A stretch of DNA of 64,000 nucleotides from Oscillospiraceae bacterium (GTDB lineage Bacteria; Bacillota; Clostridia; Oscillospirales; Oscillospiraceae): NCBI GenBank assembly GCA_017458335.1, contig JAFTFT010000005.1, positions 186,001 to 250,000 on the forward strand, in the 5' to 3' direction. The notes under the pieces were generated by a model. The model was not told the origin of the DNA, made no database searches, and worked only from the letters and a program-made list of their open reading frames with translations. The position numbers were made by a program, and so were the translations under genes. Shown one piece after another: positions 41,125-50,302 of the stretch. Each line of letters begins with the position of its first letter. Positions within the stretch are counted from its first letter, which is position 1.

Positions 41125-41191
41125 AAACGAAAGTGCTCTTCAAAGCCATAGGGTGTATTGCCACTATGAGGCAGGAAGAGCGCTTTTGTTT
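41125..41191 (+). terminator. Long leader terminator before asnB
   Basis: A 17-bp stem (41125-41141 with 41175-41191, two G-U pairs) encloses a second stem GCCATAG/CTATGAGGC and ends in CTTTTGTTTC. It lies wholly between promoter and start codon, parallel to the amt, gltB and glmS leaders. Confidence 0.75.
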
Positions 41192-41260
41192 CTTGCGGGG
41201 AGAGAGCGCGAGGAAAACAGAAATCGTCGAGTGGAGGAGCCTGAAGGAGGAAGCGGGATC

Positions 41261-43120
41261 ATGTGCGGTATCTGTGGATTTATAGACAGAGGACAGAGCT
41301 CGGAAGAGCTTCTCCGGGAAATGATCGATACGATCCGATACCGGGGACCGGATGATCGGAGCAGCATGCTGGAGACGCTGGAAAGCGGCTTCCGGGTGGG
41401 CCTTGCACACCGCAGACTTGCAATTCTGGACCTGAGCGCCGCCGGGCGCCAGCCGATGAACTCGGAGAGCGGCCGCACCGTCATCAGCTTCAACGGGGAG
41501 ATCTATAACTACAGGGAGCTTCGAGCGAAGCTGGAACAGAAGGGGTATCGCTTTCGGACCGGAACCGACACGGAGGTCATTCTCAGCGCCTGTGAGGCCT
41601 GGGGCATCGATGCGGTGCAGCGCTTCAACGGCATGTTCGCCTTCGCGCTCTTCGACCGGGAGGCACAGAGCCTGTATCTGGTCCGGGACAGGATGGGGGT
41701 CAAGCCGCTTTATTATTATACGGACGGCGATACGCTGGTCTTTGCCTCGGAGCTGAAGCCGATTATGAAATATCCCGGCTTCCGGAAAGAGATCGACCGG
41801 AACGCGCTGACCATGTACCTGGCGGCGGAATATATCCCTGGAAGGCAGAGCATCTTCCGAAACACTTTCAGGCTGCTCCCGGGGGAGATCCTGAAGTGGA
41901 CGCCTCAGGGGATTGAGAAGCGGCGTTACTGGTCCGTACAGGATGTCATGAGCCGGCAGGAACCGTTTACCGGAAGCTATGAGGACGCGGCGGAAGAGCT
42001 GAACGCACTGCTTGAGGACGCGGTCCGGCTCCGGATGATCAGCGACGTGCCGCTGGGGGCCTTTCTGAGCAACGGAGTGGATTCGAGCCTGATCACCGCG
42101 AAGATGCAGAAGCTTTCGGACACACCGGTGAAGACCTTTACGGTAGGCTTCCGGGAGCCGGCGTTCGACGAGTCGCAGGCGGCGGAGAAGGCGGCGCAAT
42201 ACCTCGGGACTGAACATGAGACCAGAGTTCTTTCCGTGGACGAGGGGAAAAGACTCCTTGGGGAGCTGCCAGGGTGGTTTGACGAGCCGACGGCGGACCC
42301 TTCCCAGATCGCAACGCTTCTGGTGAGTGCCATGGCAAGGGAACGTGTCACAGTGGCGCTCTCGGGAGACGGGGGCGATGAGCTCTTCTGCGGATACAAC
42401 ACCTATGCGCATTTTGAAAAGCTCAAAAGGCTGAAGAGCCTCAGCGGGTGTTTGAACGCTGCGGAGCGCCTGCTTCCCCTGCGGGAAGCGGGAGAGCGGG
42501 CCAACAACAGGACCTGGGTGAAGCTCTTTCATCTGACAAGTGACGAAGAGATCATCGACGCGGATCTCTATACCTGGTGGGACCGGTATCGAGGAATTAC
42601 GGGAGGTACGGGGGATCCGGGTGTGTTTCAGAGCGCCATGCGTCCGGGGCGGACACTTCCCGAGAAGGCGATGCTGCACGATCTCAGCACCTTCCTGCCG
42701 GACGATGTGCTGACCAAGGTCGACCGGGCTTCCATGGCGGTTTCCCTTGAGACGAGGGCTCCGCTACTCGATTACAGAATCGTGGAGCTGGCGCTGCGCC
42801 TCCCTCTGGCGTTCAAACGGAAGGAGGGAAAGAAAAAGCGGATTCTGAAGGACCTGCTTTATCGCGAAGTCCCGGAAACTCTGATCGGACAGAGAAAGAT
42901 GGGGTTTCGCATCCCCTTTGCCCGGTGGATGCGGGAGGACTACGGCGATCTGATCCGGTGGTACTTCTCGGACGAGTTTCTGCGGAAGCAGGACCTGTTC
43001 GACATGACACAGATGCGGAAGATGCAGAAGGCCTATGAGGGATCCCGCACAACGGATTATGCCAGGGAAGTCTGGACCTTTCTGCTGTTCCAGCTTTGGT
43101 ATGAACATTACATAAGATAA
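41261..43120 (+). CDS. asnB: Asparagine synthetase (glutamine-hydrolysing)
   Basis: The 619-residue protein has a class II amidotransferase domain (MCGICGFID, Cys2) and a C-terminal asparagine synthetase ATP-pyrophosphatase domain. The PP-loop reads LSNGVDSSL rather than the usual SGGxDSS, a variant to note although other motifs (SGDGGDELFCGY; DVLTKVDRASMAVSLETRAPLLD) are intact. It makes asparagine from aspartate, ATP and glutamine. The start at 41261 follows GAAGGAGG; the frame open from 41153 covers the leader hairpin. Confidence 0.93.
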   Translation: MCGICGFIDRGQSSEELLREMIDTIRYRGPDDRSSMLETLESGFRVGLAHRRLAILDLSAAGRQPMNSESGRTVISFNGEIYNYRELRAKLEQKGYRFRTGTDTEVILSACEAWGIDAVQRFNGMFAFALFDREAQSLYLVRDRMGVKPLYYYTDGDTLVFASELKPIMKYPGFRKEIDRNALTMYLAAEYIPGRQSIFRNTFRLLPGEILKWTPQGIEKRRYWSVQDVMSRQEPFTGSYEDAAEELNALLEDAVRLRMISDVPLGAFLSNGVDSSLITAKMQKLSDTPVKTFTVGFREPAFDESQAAEKAAQYLGTEHETRVLSVDEGKRLLGELPGWFDEPTADPSQIATLLVSAMARERVTVALSGDGGDELFCGYNTYAHFEKLKRLKSLSGCLNAAERLLPLREAGERANNRTWVKLFHLTSDEEIIDADLYTWWDRYRGITGGTGDPGVFQSAMRPGRTLPEKAMLHDLSTFLPDDVLTKVDRASMAVSLETRAPLLDYRIVELALRLPLAFKRKEGKKKRILKDLLYREVPETLIGQRKMGFRIPFARWMREDYGDLIRWYFSDEFLRKQDLFDMTQMRKMQKAYEGSRTTDYAREVWTFLLFQLWYEHYIR

Positions 43121-43197
43121 TATTATGTAAATCACTCTTGTGTGATGTGCACAAAAAGATCAGCTGAATTTCAGGCAGAATGCCAACTTGTCAAAAA

Positions 43198-43225
43198 ACA
43201 GCTGATATATTAGAATATCAGCTGT
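43198..43225. terminator. Bidirectional terminator between asnB and the YcxB-like gene
   Basis: ACAGCTGATAT and ATATCAGCTGT form a perfect 11-bp stem with a 6-base loop; an A run precedes it and AAAATAT follows, fitting termination from both sides. Confidence 0.75.
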
Positions 43226-43273
43226 AAAATATCTGTCTTTCTTTGCGGTTTGATCACTGTGCAGGGGCGTCCA

Positions 43274-43807
43274 TCACCGCAGGTCTTTGCACTTCGCCTC
43301 CGGCAGATGCCGGCAGATGAAGTCCCAGGCATCGTCGGATTCCTCACACTTCGGCATCAGAAAGGCTCTGGTCGGAAGGACGTAGAGGTAGATACAGCCT
43401 TTCACGCGGCGGGCCATGAAGCTGTTCTTCCAGGCATATTCCGCTTTTTCTTTTCCCCGCTTGACCGTGACACCGTCTTCGCGAAGCAGGAGACTGTATG
43501 CGATCCGGGTTTTGGAGAGGCCGAGCGTTCGCGCTTCCTTTTTCACCGAGGAGAGAAACCACAGGTACCAGACGAGCGGCAGGATCAGGCCGATCCCGAG
43601 CAGTACGCCGCTCAGCAGCAAAGCCTGCTCCCGGCTTTGACGCAGGGCAAAGCATGCCGCGGCAAATGCCGTCATGAGTACGGCAAAAAGCACGGGGGTC
43701 TTCCAGCGCTTCTTCACGTGAAAGGTGTCGAAGAGAGCAAAACGAAGGAAATCATCCTGATCAATGTTGGAGAGGAAAAGGAGTTCTTCCTGCTGAGCAG
43801 CGGACAT
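43274..43807 (-). CDS. YcxB-like membrane protein
   Basis: The 177-residue protein has two membrane helices (about 38-58 and 63-85) followed by a soluble domain with the YcxB-type pattern (YSLLLREDGVTVKRGKEKAEYAW then IYLYVLPTRAFLMPK). Function of this family is unknown. The ATG follows GGAGGTACCG. Confidence 0.75.
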   Translation of the reverse strand: MSAAQQEELLFLSNIDQDDFLRFALFDTFHVKKRWKTPVLFAVLMTAFAAACFALRQSREQALLLSGVLLGIGLILPLVWYLWFLSSVKKEARTLGLSKTRIAYSLLLREDGVTVKRGKEKAEYAWKNSFMARRVKGCIYLYVLPTRAFLMPKCEESDDAWDFICRHLPEAKCKDLR

Positions 43808-43876
43808 GACGGTACCTCCGAGAGCGCTAAGAATGCGTAAAGATTTTATGACGGTTAATTATTAGACAAGCAAATG

Positions 43877-43905
43877 TGGACAAACAGGGTGCTTTTCAGT
43901 ATAAT
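43877..43905 (+). promoter_or_regulatory. Promoter of the TRAP/uronate operon
   Basis: TGGACA (43877-43882) and TATAAT (43900-43905) are 17 bases apart, giving a leader of about 115 bases. Confidence 0.7.
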
Positions 43906-44028
43906 ATCATAAAAGAACAAAAATGTGAATTTGATTTTGCGCACTGTACCTTACTCCCCGTATCTGTTTCATTTCGGAAGAAATGGATAGAAATATGCAG
44001 AACCCAAAATTATAAGGAGGAAAACGAA

Positions 44029-45021
44029 ATGAAAAAAACCCTGGCACTTCTGATGACCCTGTGCATGATCTTTGCAGTCTGCGCAGTGTCTGCTTCCGCA
44101 GAGCCGATTACCCTGACCTATGCGGAAGTCAACCCCATCGAAGGTACGGTCGTTGGTGACGTGGCTCTGGCTTTCAAAGAGAAGCTGGAAGAACTGTCCG
44201 GCGGAGACATCGTGGTCGATATTCAGGCCAGCGGCGTCATGGGAGATGAGAAAACTGTTCTTGCCAACATCCTGGGCGGCGACACCTCTGTCGACATCGT
44301 TCGCATTTCCGCGTTTGCCCTGAACCAGTACGGCGCCGTGAAGAGCGTCTTCCTGACCCTGCCCTATGTTTTCACCAGTGAGGATCATTACTGGAACTTT
44401 GTCGAGAGCGATCTGGCCAAGGAAATGCTGGCTGAGTCCAAGGAAGTCGGCCTGCCCTTCAACGGCCTGGCCTACGGCGAAGAGGGCTTCCGTCACTTCT
44501 TCTCCAAGGTTGAAATCCACACCATCGACGACCTGAAGGGCCTCAAGATCCGTGTGTCCGACGACCCGATCATGACCGGCATGGTCAAGGGCCTGGGTGC
44601 CGCCTTTACCCCGGTTTCCTTCGGCGAACTCTACACCAGCCTGCAGACCGGTGTCGTGGATGCCGCTGAGCAGCCCATCACCAACTATCTGTCCAACTCC
44701 TTCCAGGAGGTTGCCCCCTATCTGCTGAAGGACGGCCACACCCTCGGCACCATCGAGCTGATCGCCACCGACAACTGCCTCAGCAAGCTCTCTGACGAGC
44801 AGAAGGCCATGGTCCAGGAAGCTGCCGACTATGCCATGCAGGTCTGCAAGGAGTCCGTGACCGAGAAGCAGGAAGAGGCTGCCAAGACCCTGGTCGAGAA
44901 GGGCTGCACCATCATTGAGGTCGAGGATAAGACCCCCTGGCAGGAAGCCACCAAGAGCGTGCTGGAAGAGAACATCGCCGGCATGGAAGATATCTACGAG
45001 CAGATCATGGCTCTGCAGTAA
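44029..45021 (+). CDS. dctP: TRAP transporter substrate-binding protein
   Basis: The 330-residue secreted binding protein has a signal peptide (1-23, ending SASA) and the DctP fold (EVNPIEGTVVGDVALAFKEKL; GLKIRVSDDPIMTGMVKGLG; EQPITNYLSNSFQEVAPYL). Codon choice is strongly biased to frequent codons, suggesting high expression. Linked uronate genes suggest hexuronate as ligand (inference). The start at 44029 follows AAGGAGG; the open frame from 43876 is upstream leader. Confidence 0.93.
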   Translation: MKKTLALLMTLCMIFAVCAVSASAEPITLTYAEVNPIEGTVVGDVALAFKEKLEELSGGDIVVDIQASGVMGDEKTVLANILGGDTSVDIVRISAFALNQYGAVKSVFLTLPYVFTSEDHYWNFVESDLAKEMLAESKEVGLPFNGLAYGEEGFRHFFSKVEIHTIDDLKGLKIRVSDDPIMTGMVKGLGAAFTPVSFGELYTSLQTGVVDAAEQPITNYLSNSFQEVAPYLLKDGHTLGTIELIATDNCLSKLSDEQKAMVQEAADYAMQVCKESVTEKQEEAAKTLVEKGCTIIEVEDKTPWQEATKSVLEENIAGMEDIYEQIMALQ

Positions 45022-45059
45022 GAATTGACTGACACAAGACCCAACAGATAAACCCGTCC

Positions 45060-45095
45060 GGGGTGCAGGGTTTAACCCCCTGCACCCTTCTTTTT
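45060..45095 (+). terminator. Partial terminator after dctP
   Basis: GGGTGCAGGG (45061-45070) and CCCTGCACCC (45078-45087) pair around a 7-base loop, then TTCTTTTT. It would make the binding protein more abundant than the membrane subunits. Confidence 0.8.
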
Positions 45096-45129
45096 AGCTG
45101 TTGGGATCATGCTATGAAAGGGGTTTCTT

Positions 45130-45681
45130 ATGCCTGCTTTTTTCCGCACGCTTGAGAAAATCAAGCCGGTCTATGACTGGGCTTACAAAATCATGCTTTT
45201 CATCTGCAAGCTGCTTCTGATTGCGGATATCATCATCACTTCCGTCACGGTGGCCGGACGGTATTTTCCGTTCTTTACGGCGCCGCACTGGGGCGAAGAG
45301 ATCGTCCTGACGCTGATGGTTTACATGGCGGTGCTCTCCGCCACGCTTGCCATCCGCAAACGCAGTCACATCCGCATGACGGCTTTTGACCGGTATCTGC
45401 CGAAAAAAGCGATCATCTGGCTGGACCTGCTCGCCGATGTGGCCGTGCTGGTGCTGGGAATCGTGCTGGTGGTACAGGGCTACACCGTGGTCAAGCCCAC
45501 CGGCAACATCGCCAAATTCGCCAAGTATTCCTCCCTCCCCAAGCTGAGCCAGATCTGGATGTATATGCCGGTGCCTGTGGCCGGGGTGGGGATGATCATC
45601 TTCGAACTGGAGCAGATCTTCCAGCACATCGAAGAATTCTTTACTCTCAAGAATCCTGAAGGAAAGGAGGTCCAGGCGTAA
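45130..45681 (+). CDS. dctQ: TRAP transporter small membrane subunit
   Basis: The 183-residue protein has four hydrophobic helices and the DctQ pattern (PHWGEEIVLTLMVYMAVLSA; RKRSHIRMTAFDRYLP). It pairs with the large subunit. Its stop overlaps the dctM start by one base. Confidence 0.9.
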   Translation: MPAFFRTLEKIKPVYDWAYKIMLFICKLLLIADIIITSVTVAGRYFPFFTAPHWGEEIVLTLMVYMAVLSATLAIRKRSHIRMTAFDRYLPKKAIIWLDLLADVAVLVLGIVLVVQGYTVVKPTGNIAKFAKYSSLPKLSQIWMYMPVPVAGVGMIIFELEQIFQHIEEFFTLKNPEGKEVQA

Positions 45682-46979
45682 TGAGCGGTGAAACTCTTTC
45701 TACGCTGATCCTGCTGGGCAGCTTTCTTATTATGATCTTCCTGCGTTTTCCCATCGCCTATTCCGTAGGCATCTCCACCGTGCTGTGCCTGCTGAGCATG
45801 GGCCAGAACCTGACGGTGCTGCCCCTGCAGATGGTGAAGGGCGTGTGGTCCTTCTCACTGATGGCGGTACCCTTCTTCATCACGATGGGCGTCCTGATGG
45901 GAACGGGAGGCATCTCGGATAAACTGATTGCTTTGGCAAACTCCCTGGTCGGATGGATGCGCGGCGGCCTCGCGATGGTGAACATTGTGGCGTCCTACTT
46001 CTTCGGCGGAATTTCCGGCTCCGCCTCGGCGGATACGGCCTCTCTGGGCTCCATCCTGATCCCGATGATGGTGGACGAGGGCTATGACGCGGACTTCTCG
46101 ACGGCGGTCACGATCACGTCCTCCTGCGAAGGCCTGCTGGTTCCGCCCAGCCACAACATGGTCATTTTTGCAACTTCTGCGGGCGGGGTCTCTGTCGGCG
46201 CTCTGTTCATGGCCGGTTATATTCCCGGGGCGCTGCTCGCGATCGCGCTGATGGTGGGATCTTACATTATCTCGGTAAAACGCAATTACCCCAAGGGCGC
46301 ACCCTTCTCCCTGAAAAACTTCATCAGGCAGATCGGCCAGTCCATCTGGGCATTGCTCGCGGTGCTGATCGTCGTGGTCGGCGTGGTCGGCGGTGTCTTC
46401 ACGGCCACCGAGTCCGCGGCCATTGCGGTCATCTATTCTCTGATCGTTTCCGTGTATATCTATAGAGGGCTCAACTGGAAGGGCGTCTGGAAGAGCCTGG
46501 AGCAGTGCATTGACACGCTTGCCATCGTGCTGATCCTGATCTCCCTCTCCGGCGCGTTCGGCTACTGCCTGACCAATCTGCACGTCCCGGCCAAGGCGGC
46601 CACCTTCATCACCAGCATCTCCAGCAACCGCATTGTCGTGATCCTGATGCTGAACCTTATTATTCTGCTTCTGGGCATGATCATGGACATGGCGCCTATC
46701 ATCCTGATCGCGACGCCGATTCTGCTTCCGGTTGCGCTGGAAGTGGGAATTCACCCGGTGCAGTTCGGCATCATGATGGTGCTCAACTGCGGCATCGGCC
46801 TGCTCACACCGCCGGTCGGCGCGGTGCTGTTCATCGGCTCCGCCGTGGCAAAACGGCCGATGGAAAAGGTGGTCAAGGCAACGCTGCCCTTCTATTTCTG
46901 CATGCTCGTGGCGCTGATTCTGATTTCGTTTATTCCGGATATCAGCCTCTGGCTGCCGAGACTTACAGGTTCCCTGTAA
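45681..46979 (+). CDS. dctM: TRAP transporter large membrane subunit
   Basis: The 432-residue protein has 11-12 helices and DctM features (FRFPIAYSVGIS-like LRFPIAYSVGIS; GGISGSASADTASLGSIL; GLLTPPVGAVLFIGSAVAK). It uses the sodium gradient to import the DctP ligand. Confidence 0.93.
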   Translation: MSGETLSTLILLGSFLIMIFLRFPIAYSVGISTVLCLLSMGQNLTVLPLQMVKGVWSFSLMAVPFFITMGVLMGTGGISDKLIALANSLVGWMRGGLAMVNIVASYFFGGISGSASADTASLGSILIPMMVDEGYDADFSTAVTITSSCEGLLVPPSHNMVIFATSAGGVSVGALFMAGYIPGALLAIALMVGSYIISVKRNYPKGAPFSLKNFIRQIGQSIWALLAVLIVVVGVVGGVFTATESAAIAVIYSLIVSVYIYRGLNWKGVWKSLEQCIDTLAIVLILISLSGAFGYCLTNLHVPAKAATFITSISSNRIVVILMLNLIILLLGMIMDMAPIILIATPILLPVALEVGIHPVQFGIMMVLNCGIGLLTPPVGAVLFIGSAVAKRPMEKVVKATLPFYFCMLVALILISFIPDISLWLPRLTGSL

Positions 46980-47053
46980 GTTCCGGCATATACTTGAAGG
47001 GACATAAGCGCGAGCCACTTATGTCCCTTTCCCATTGAAAGGAACGAAAAAAC

Positions 47054-47377
47054 GTGTTTACTGAGAACAAAACGATAACCGGCCGCGACATCGGCGGGGG
47101 CGTCACCCGCAAGGTGCTTTCCTACAGCCCGAACCTGATGACCGTCGAACTGAAGTTTCCCGCAGGGGCGGTGGGCGCCAAGCACTCGCACCCCCATGAG
47201 CAGATCGGCTACATCGTAAGCGGCAGCCTGGTTTACCAGGAGGAGGGACAGCCGGATCAGGTCCTTCATACCGGCGATACCTATTATGTGGCGCCCAATG
47301 TCGTCCACGGCGTTCAGATCCTGGAAGATACCACGCTTCTGGACATTTTCACACCGATGCGGGAAGATTTTATCTGA
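47054..47377 (+). CDS. KdgF-like cupin
   Basis: The 107-residue single-cupin protein has the metal-site sequence KHSHPHEQIGYIVSGSL and APNVVHGVQ. Size and motif fit KdgF, which converts unsaturated uronates from pectin or alginate breakdown to linear ketones. Its place between a TRAP transporter and uxaC supports this. It starts at GTG 47054 after GAAAGGAACG. Confidence 0.8.
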   Translation: MFTENKTITGRDIGGGVTRKVLSYSPNLMTVELKFPAGAVGAKHSHPHEQIGYIVSGSLVYQEEGQPDQVLHTGDTYYVAPNVVHGVQILEDTTLLDIFTPMREDFI

Positions 47378-47390
47378 CGGAGGAGAAACG

Positions 47391-48824
47391 ATGAAAGAAT
47401 TCATGGACAAAGATTTTCTGTTGGAGACGGAGACAGCCAGACACCTGTTTCACGACTATGCAGAGCATATGCCGCTGGTGGACTACCACTGCCACATCAA
47501 TCCGAAAGAAATCTACGAAGACCGCCGCTTCGATAACCTTGTCGAGGTGTGGCTGGGCGGAAAGCAGCCGGAGGGCGGCTATTTCGGAGATCACTATAAA
47601 TGGCGCGTGATGCGCTCCAACGGTGTCAGCGAGGACTATATCACGGGAGACCGGCCGGATTATGAGCGCTTCCTCAAGTTTGTCGAGGCGCTGGAGATGG
47701 CCATCGGAAACCCGATGTATCACTGGTGCAACCTGGAGCTGAGACAGTTCTTCGGATACAACAAGCCCCTGACGGTGGAAAACGCCGAAGAGGCCTGGAA
47801 CTTCTGCAACGAGAAGCTGAGAACGGATCCGGACCTGACCGTACGCGGCATCATCAGGAAGGCGAATGTGGCCTTCATCGGCACCACCGACGACCCCGTG
47901 GACACCCTGGAGTGGCACGGGCGCATCGCGGCCGATGAGAGCATTGATGTGAAGGTCTGCCCCTCCTTCCGCCCGGACAAGGCCATCAACATCCAGAAGG
48001 AAGGCTTTGCCGAGTACATCGGGAAGCTGGCAAAGAGCGTTGGGAAGGAAAGCCTCGATTCGGCAGAGGAGGTCATGGACGCCCTGGTGCAGCGCCTGGA
48101 ATTCTTCAAGACCATGGGCTGCCGTGCCAGTGACCACGGCCTGGATTATGTACCCTTCCGCCCCGCCTCCGCCAAAAAGGTCAACGAGATTTTCCAAAAA
48201 GCGATGGCCGGCGAGAGCCTGAGCAAAAAAGAGGCCGAGAAGTATCAGACGGCCGTCCTGCTGTGCCTGGGCAAAGCGTACCACAGGCTCGGAATCGTCA
48301 TGCAGATCCACTATTCCTGCTACAGAAACGCCAACGAGCGCATGTTCCGCAAACTGGGGCCCGATACCGGCTTTGACATGATCGCCCAGAACACCTGCGG
48401 CCAGGACATCGCCCGTTTCCTCTCTGCACTGGATGAGAGCGGCGAGCTGCCGAAGACGATCCTCTACTCCCTCAACCCCGCAGACAACGCACAGCTCGGC
48501 ACCATACTCGGCAGCTTCCAGTCCGACGAGGTTCCCGGAAAAATCCAGCACGGCAGCGCCTGGTGGTTCAATGATACCAAATCCGGCATGGAGGAGCAGA
48601 TGAAGTCCCTGGCCAACCTGAGCCTGCTGGGGAATTTTGTCGGCATGCTGACCGACTCGCGCTCCTTCCTCAGCTATGCAAGACACGACTATTTCCGGCG
48701 GATCCTCTGCAACCTGGTGGGCAACTGGGTGGAGAACGGCGAGTATCCCTATGACGACAAAGCGCTCAGGCGCATCGTCGAGGGCGTCTGCTTCCGGAAT
48801 GCCGAACGCTATTTTGAACTTTGA
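47391..48824 (+). CDS. uxaC: Uronate isomerase
   Basis: The 477-residue enzyme interconverts D-glucuronate with fructuronate and D-galacturonate with tagaturonate. It has the amidohydrolase-like PLVDYHCHINPKEIYED near the N-terminus, the TDDPVDTLEWH segment, ASDHGLDY and NDTKSGMEEQM typical of UxaC. The start at 47391 follows GACGGAGGAG. Confidence 0.96.
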   Translation: MKEFMDKDFLLETETARHLFHDYAEHMPLVDYHCHINPKEIYEDRRFDNLVEVWLGGKQPEGGYFGDHYKWRVMRSNGVSEDYITGDRPDYERFLKFVEALEMAIGNPMYHWCNLELRQFFGYNKPLTVENAEEAWNFCNEKLRTDPDLTVRGIIRKANVAFIGTTDDPVDTLEWHGRIAADESIDVKVCPSFRPDKAINIQKEGFAEYIGKLAKSVGKESLDSAEEVMDALVQRLEFFKTMGCRASDHGLDYVPFRPASAKKVNEIFQKAMAGESLSKKEAEKYQTAVLLCLGKAYHRLGIVMQIHYSCYRNANERMFRKLGPDTGFDMIAQNTCGQDIARFLSALDESGELPKTILYSLNPADNAQLGTILGSFQSDEVPGKIQHGSAWWFNDTKSGMEEQMKSLANLSLLGNFVGMLTDSRSFLSYARHDYFRRILCNLVGNWVENGEYPYDDKALRRIVEGVCFRNAERYFEL

Positions 48825-48847
48825 GCGACGGGAGGAGATGATCTCAG

Positions 48848-50302
48848 ATGGACCGTTTATCATTTGCAACACTGGAAAAACAGGGCTATTCCGGCTATCT
48901 GCTGAAAGATGCGCCTGAGCGCGTGGTGCAGTTCGGGGAAGGAAACTTCCTGCGGGCCTTTGCTGACTGCTTCGTCGACCTGATGAACGAGAAGGCCGGC
49001 TTCAACAGCAAGGTCGTTCTGGTTCAGCCCCGCGGCGGCCACCCGGAAGCGGCGGACCGCTTTGCCGAGCAGGACGGACTCTATACGCTGATCCTGCGCG
49101 GACGCGAGAACGGACAGCCCGTGGAACGGAAGAGAGTGATCTCCGCCGCGTCCCGTTGCCTGGATCCCAAACGCGACTGGGAAAAGCTCCTGGACTGTGC
49201 GCGCAACCCGGAGCTTCGTTTCGTGATCTCCAATACGACGGAAGCGGGGATTGCCTTTGATCCGGCCTGCGGGGCCAAGGATACACCGCCCTCCGCCTTC
49301 CCGGCAAAACTCACGGTTTTCCTGCATGAGCGCTGGAAGCTGGGCCTTCCCGGCGTCATCATCCTTTCCTGTGAGCTCATCGACCACAACGGCCAGGAGC
49401 TGCGCCGCTGCGTCAACGAATATGTGAAGCTCTGGGCACTGGAGGACGGCTTCGCCGCCTGGCTGGACAGGGAGAACATCTTCTGCTCCACCCTGGTGGA
49501 CCGGATCGTGACCGGCTCTCCGAAAGCCGATGCACCGCGCCTCTGGGAGGAGCTTGGCTATGAGGACCAGCTCATCGACACCGGAGAGGTTTTTGCGGCC
49601 TGGGTCATCGAGGGACCGCAGTCCATCCGGAACGAGCTTCCCTTCGAGCAGGCGGAACTTCCCATTCAGGTGGTGGACGACGTGACGCCCTATAAGCAGC
49701 GCAAGGTGCGCATCCTCAACGGCGCCCATACCTCCATGGTCCTCGGCGCTTACTTAGGCGGCAAGAACATCGTGCGCGACTGCATGCAGGATGAGGCAAT
49801 CCGCGGCTTCCTGGAGAAAACCATGTTCGAGGAGATCATCCCGACCCTGGATCTGCCGAAAGAAGAATTGCTCTCTTTTGCCGCATCCGTCATCGACCGC
49901 TTTGACAACCCCTACATCGACCATCAGCTGCTGGATATCGCCCTGAACTCCGCTTCCAAGTGGAAGGCGCGCGTGATGCCCAGTCTTACGGAATATGTGA
50001 AGCGGACCGGAAACCTGCCGAAGCGCCTTACCTTCTCGCTGGCGGCCTTCATCGCTTTCTACTGCAGAGGCGAGCGGAACGGGGAAGCGTACCCCGTGCG
50101 GGACGACCAGTGGGTGCTGGACTTCTTCGCCGCCCATAAGAATGACGACAACGCCGCCCTTGCCCATGCGGTTGTGACGGATGAACGCCTTTGGGACGGC
50201 GCACTGGCCGGGGTCGAGGGCCTGGAAGCGGCTGTGACCGCCGACCTGAACCGTATTGACGAAGCAGGCATGTACGAGGCCATGAAGGAGTGCGCGGGAT
50301 GA
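48848..50302 (+). CDS. uxaB: Tagaturonate reductase (altronate oxidoreductase)
   Basis: The 484-residue member of the mannitol dehydrogenase family begins with the NAD-binding VVQFGEGNFLRAFADCF and has NTTEAGIAF, LVDRIVTGSP, VVDDVTPYKQRKVRILNG and the catalytic-lysine region. Flanked by uxaC and uxaA, it reduces tagaturonate to altronate. The ATG follows GGGAGGAG. Confidence 0.93.
   Translation: MDRLSFATLEKQGYSGYLLKDAPERVVQFGEGNFLRAFADCFVDLMNEKAGFNSKVVLVQPRGGHPEAADRFAEQDGLYTLILRGRENGQPVERKRVISAASRCLDPKRDWEKLLDCARNPELRFVISNTTEAGIAFDPACGAKDTPPSAFPAKLTVFLHERWKLGLPGVIILSCELIDHNGQELRRCVNEYVKLWALEDGFAAWLDRENIFCSTLVDRIVTGSPKADAPRLWEELGYEDQLIDTGEVFAAWVIEGPQSIRNELPFEQAELPIQVVDDVTPYKQRKVRILNGAHTSMVLGAYLGGKNIVRDCMQDEAIRGFLEKTMFEEIIPTLDLPKEELLSFAASVIDRFDNPYIDHQLLDIALNSASKWKARVMPSLTEYVKRTGNLPKRLTFSLAAFIAFYCRGERNGEAYPVRDDQWVLDFFAAHKNDDNAALAHAVVTDERLWDGALAGVEGLEAAVTADLNRIDEAGMYEAMKECAG

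Larger units (their letters stand above)
40953..41260. other. Leader and promoter region of asnB
   Basis: This 308-base gap holds no gene. Around 41015-41050, GGTATGTTTTTCATATGAATCGG resembles the gltB upstream dyad but lies 7 bases further from the -35 than in gltB and glmS. The promoter and leader terminator are listed separately. Confidence 0.6.
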
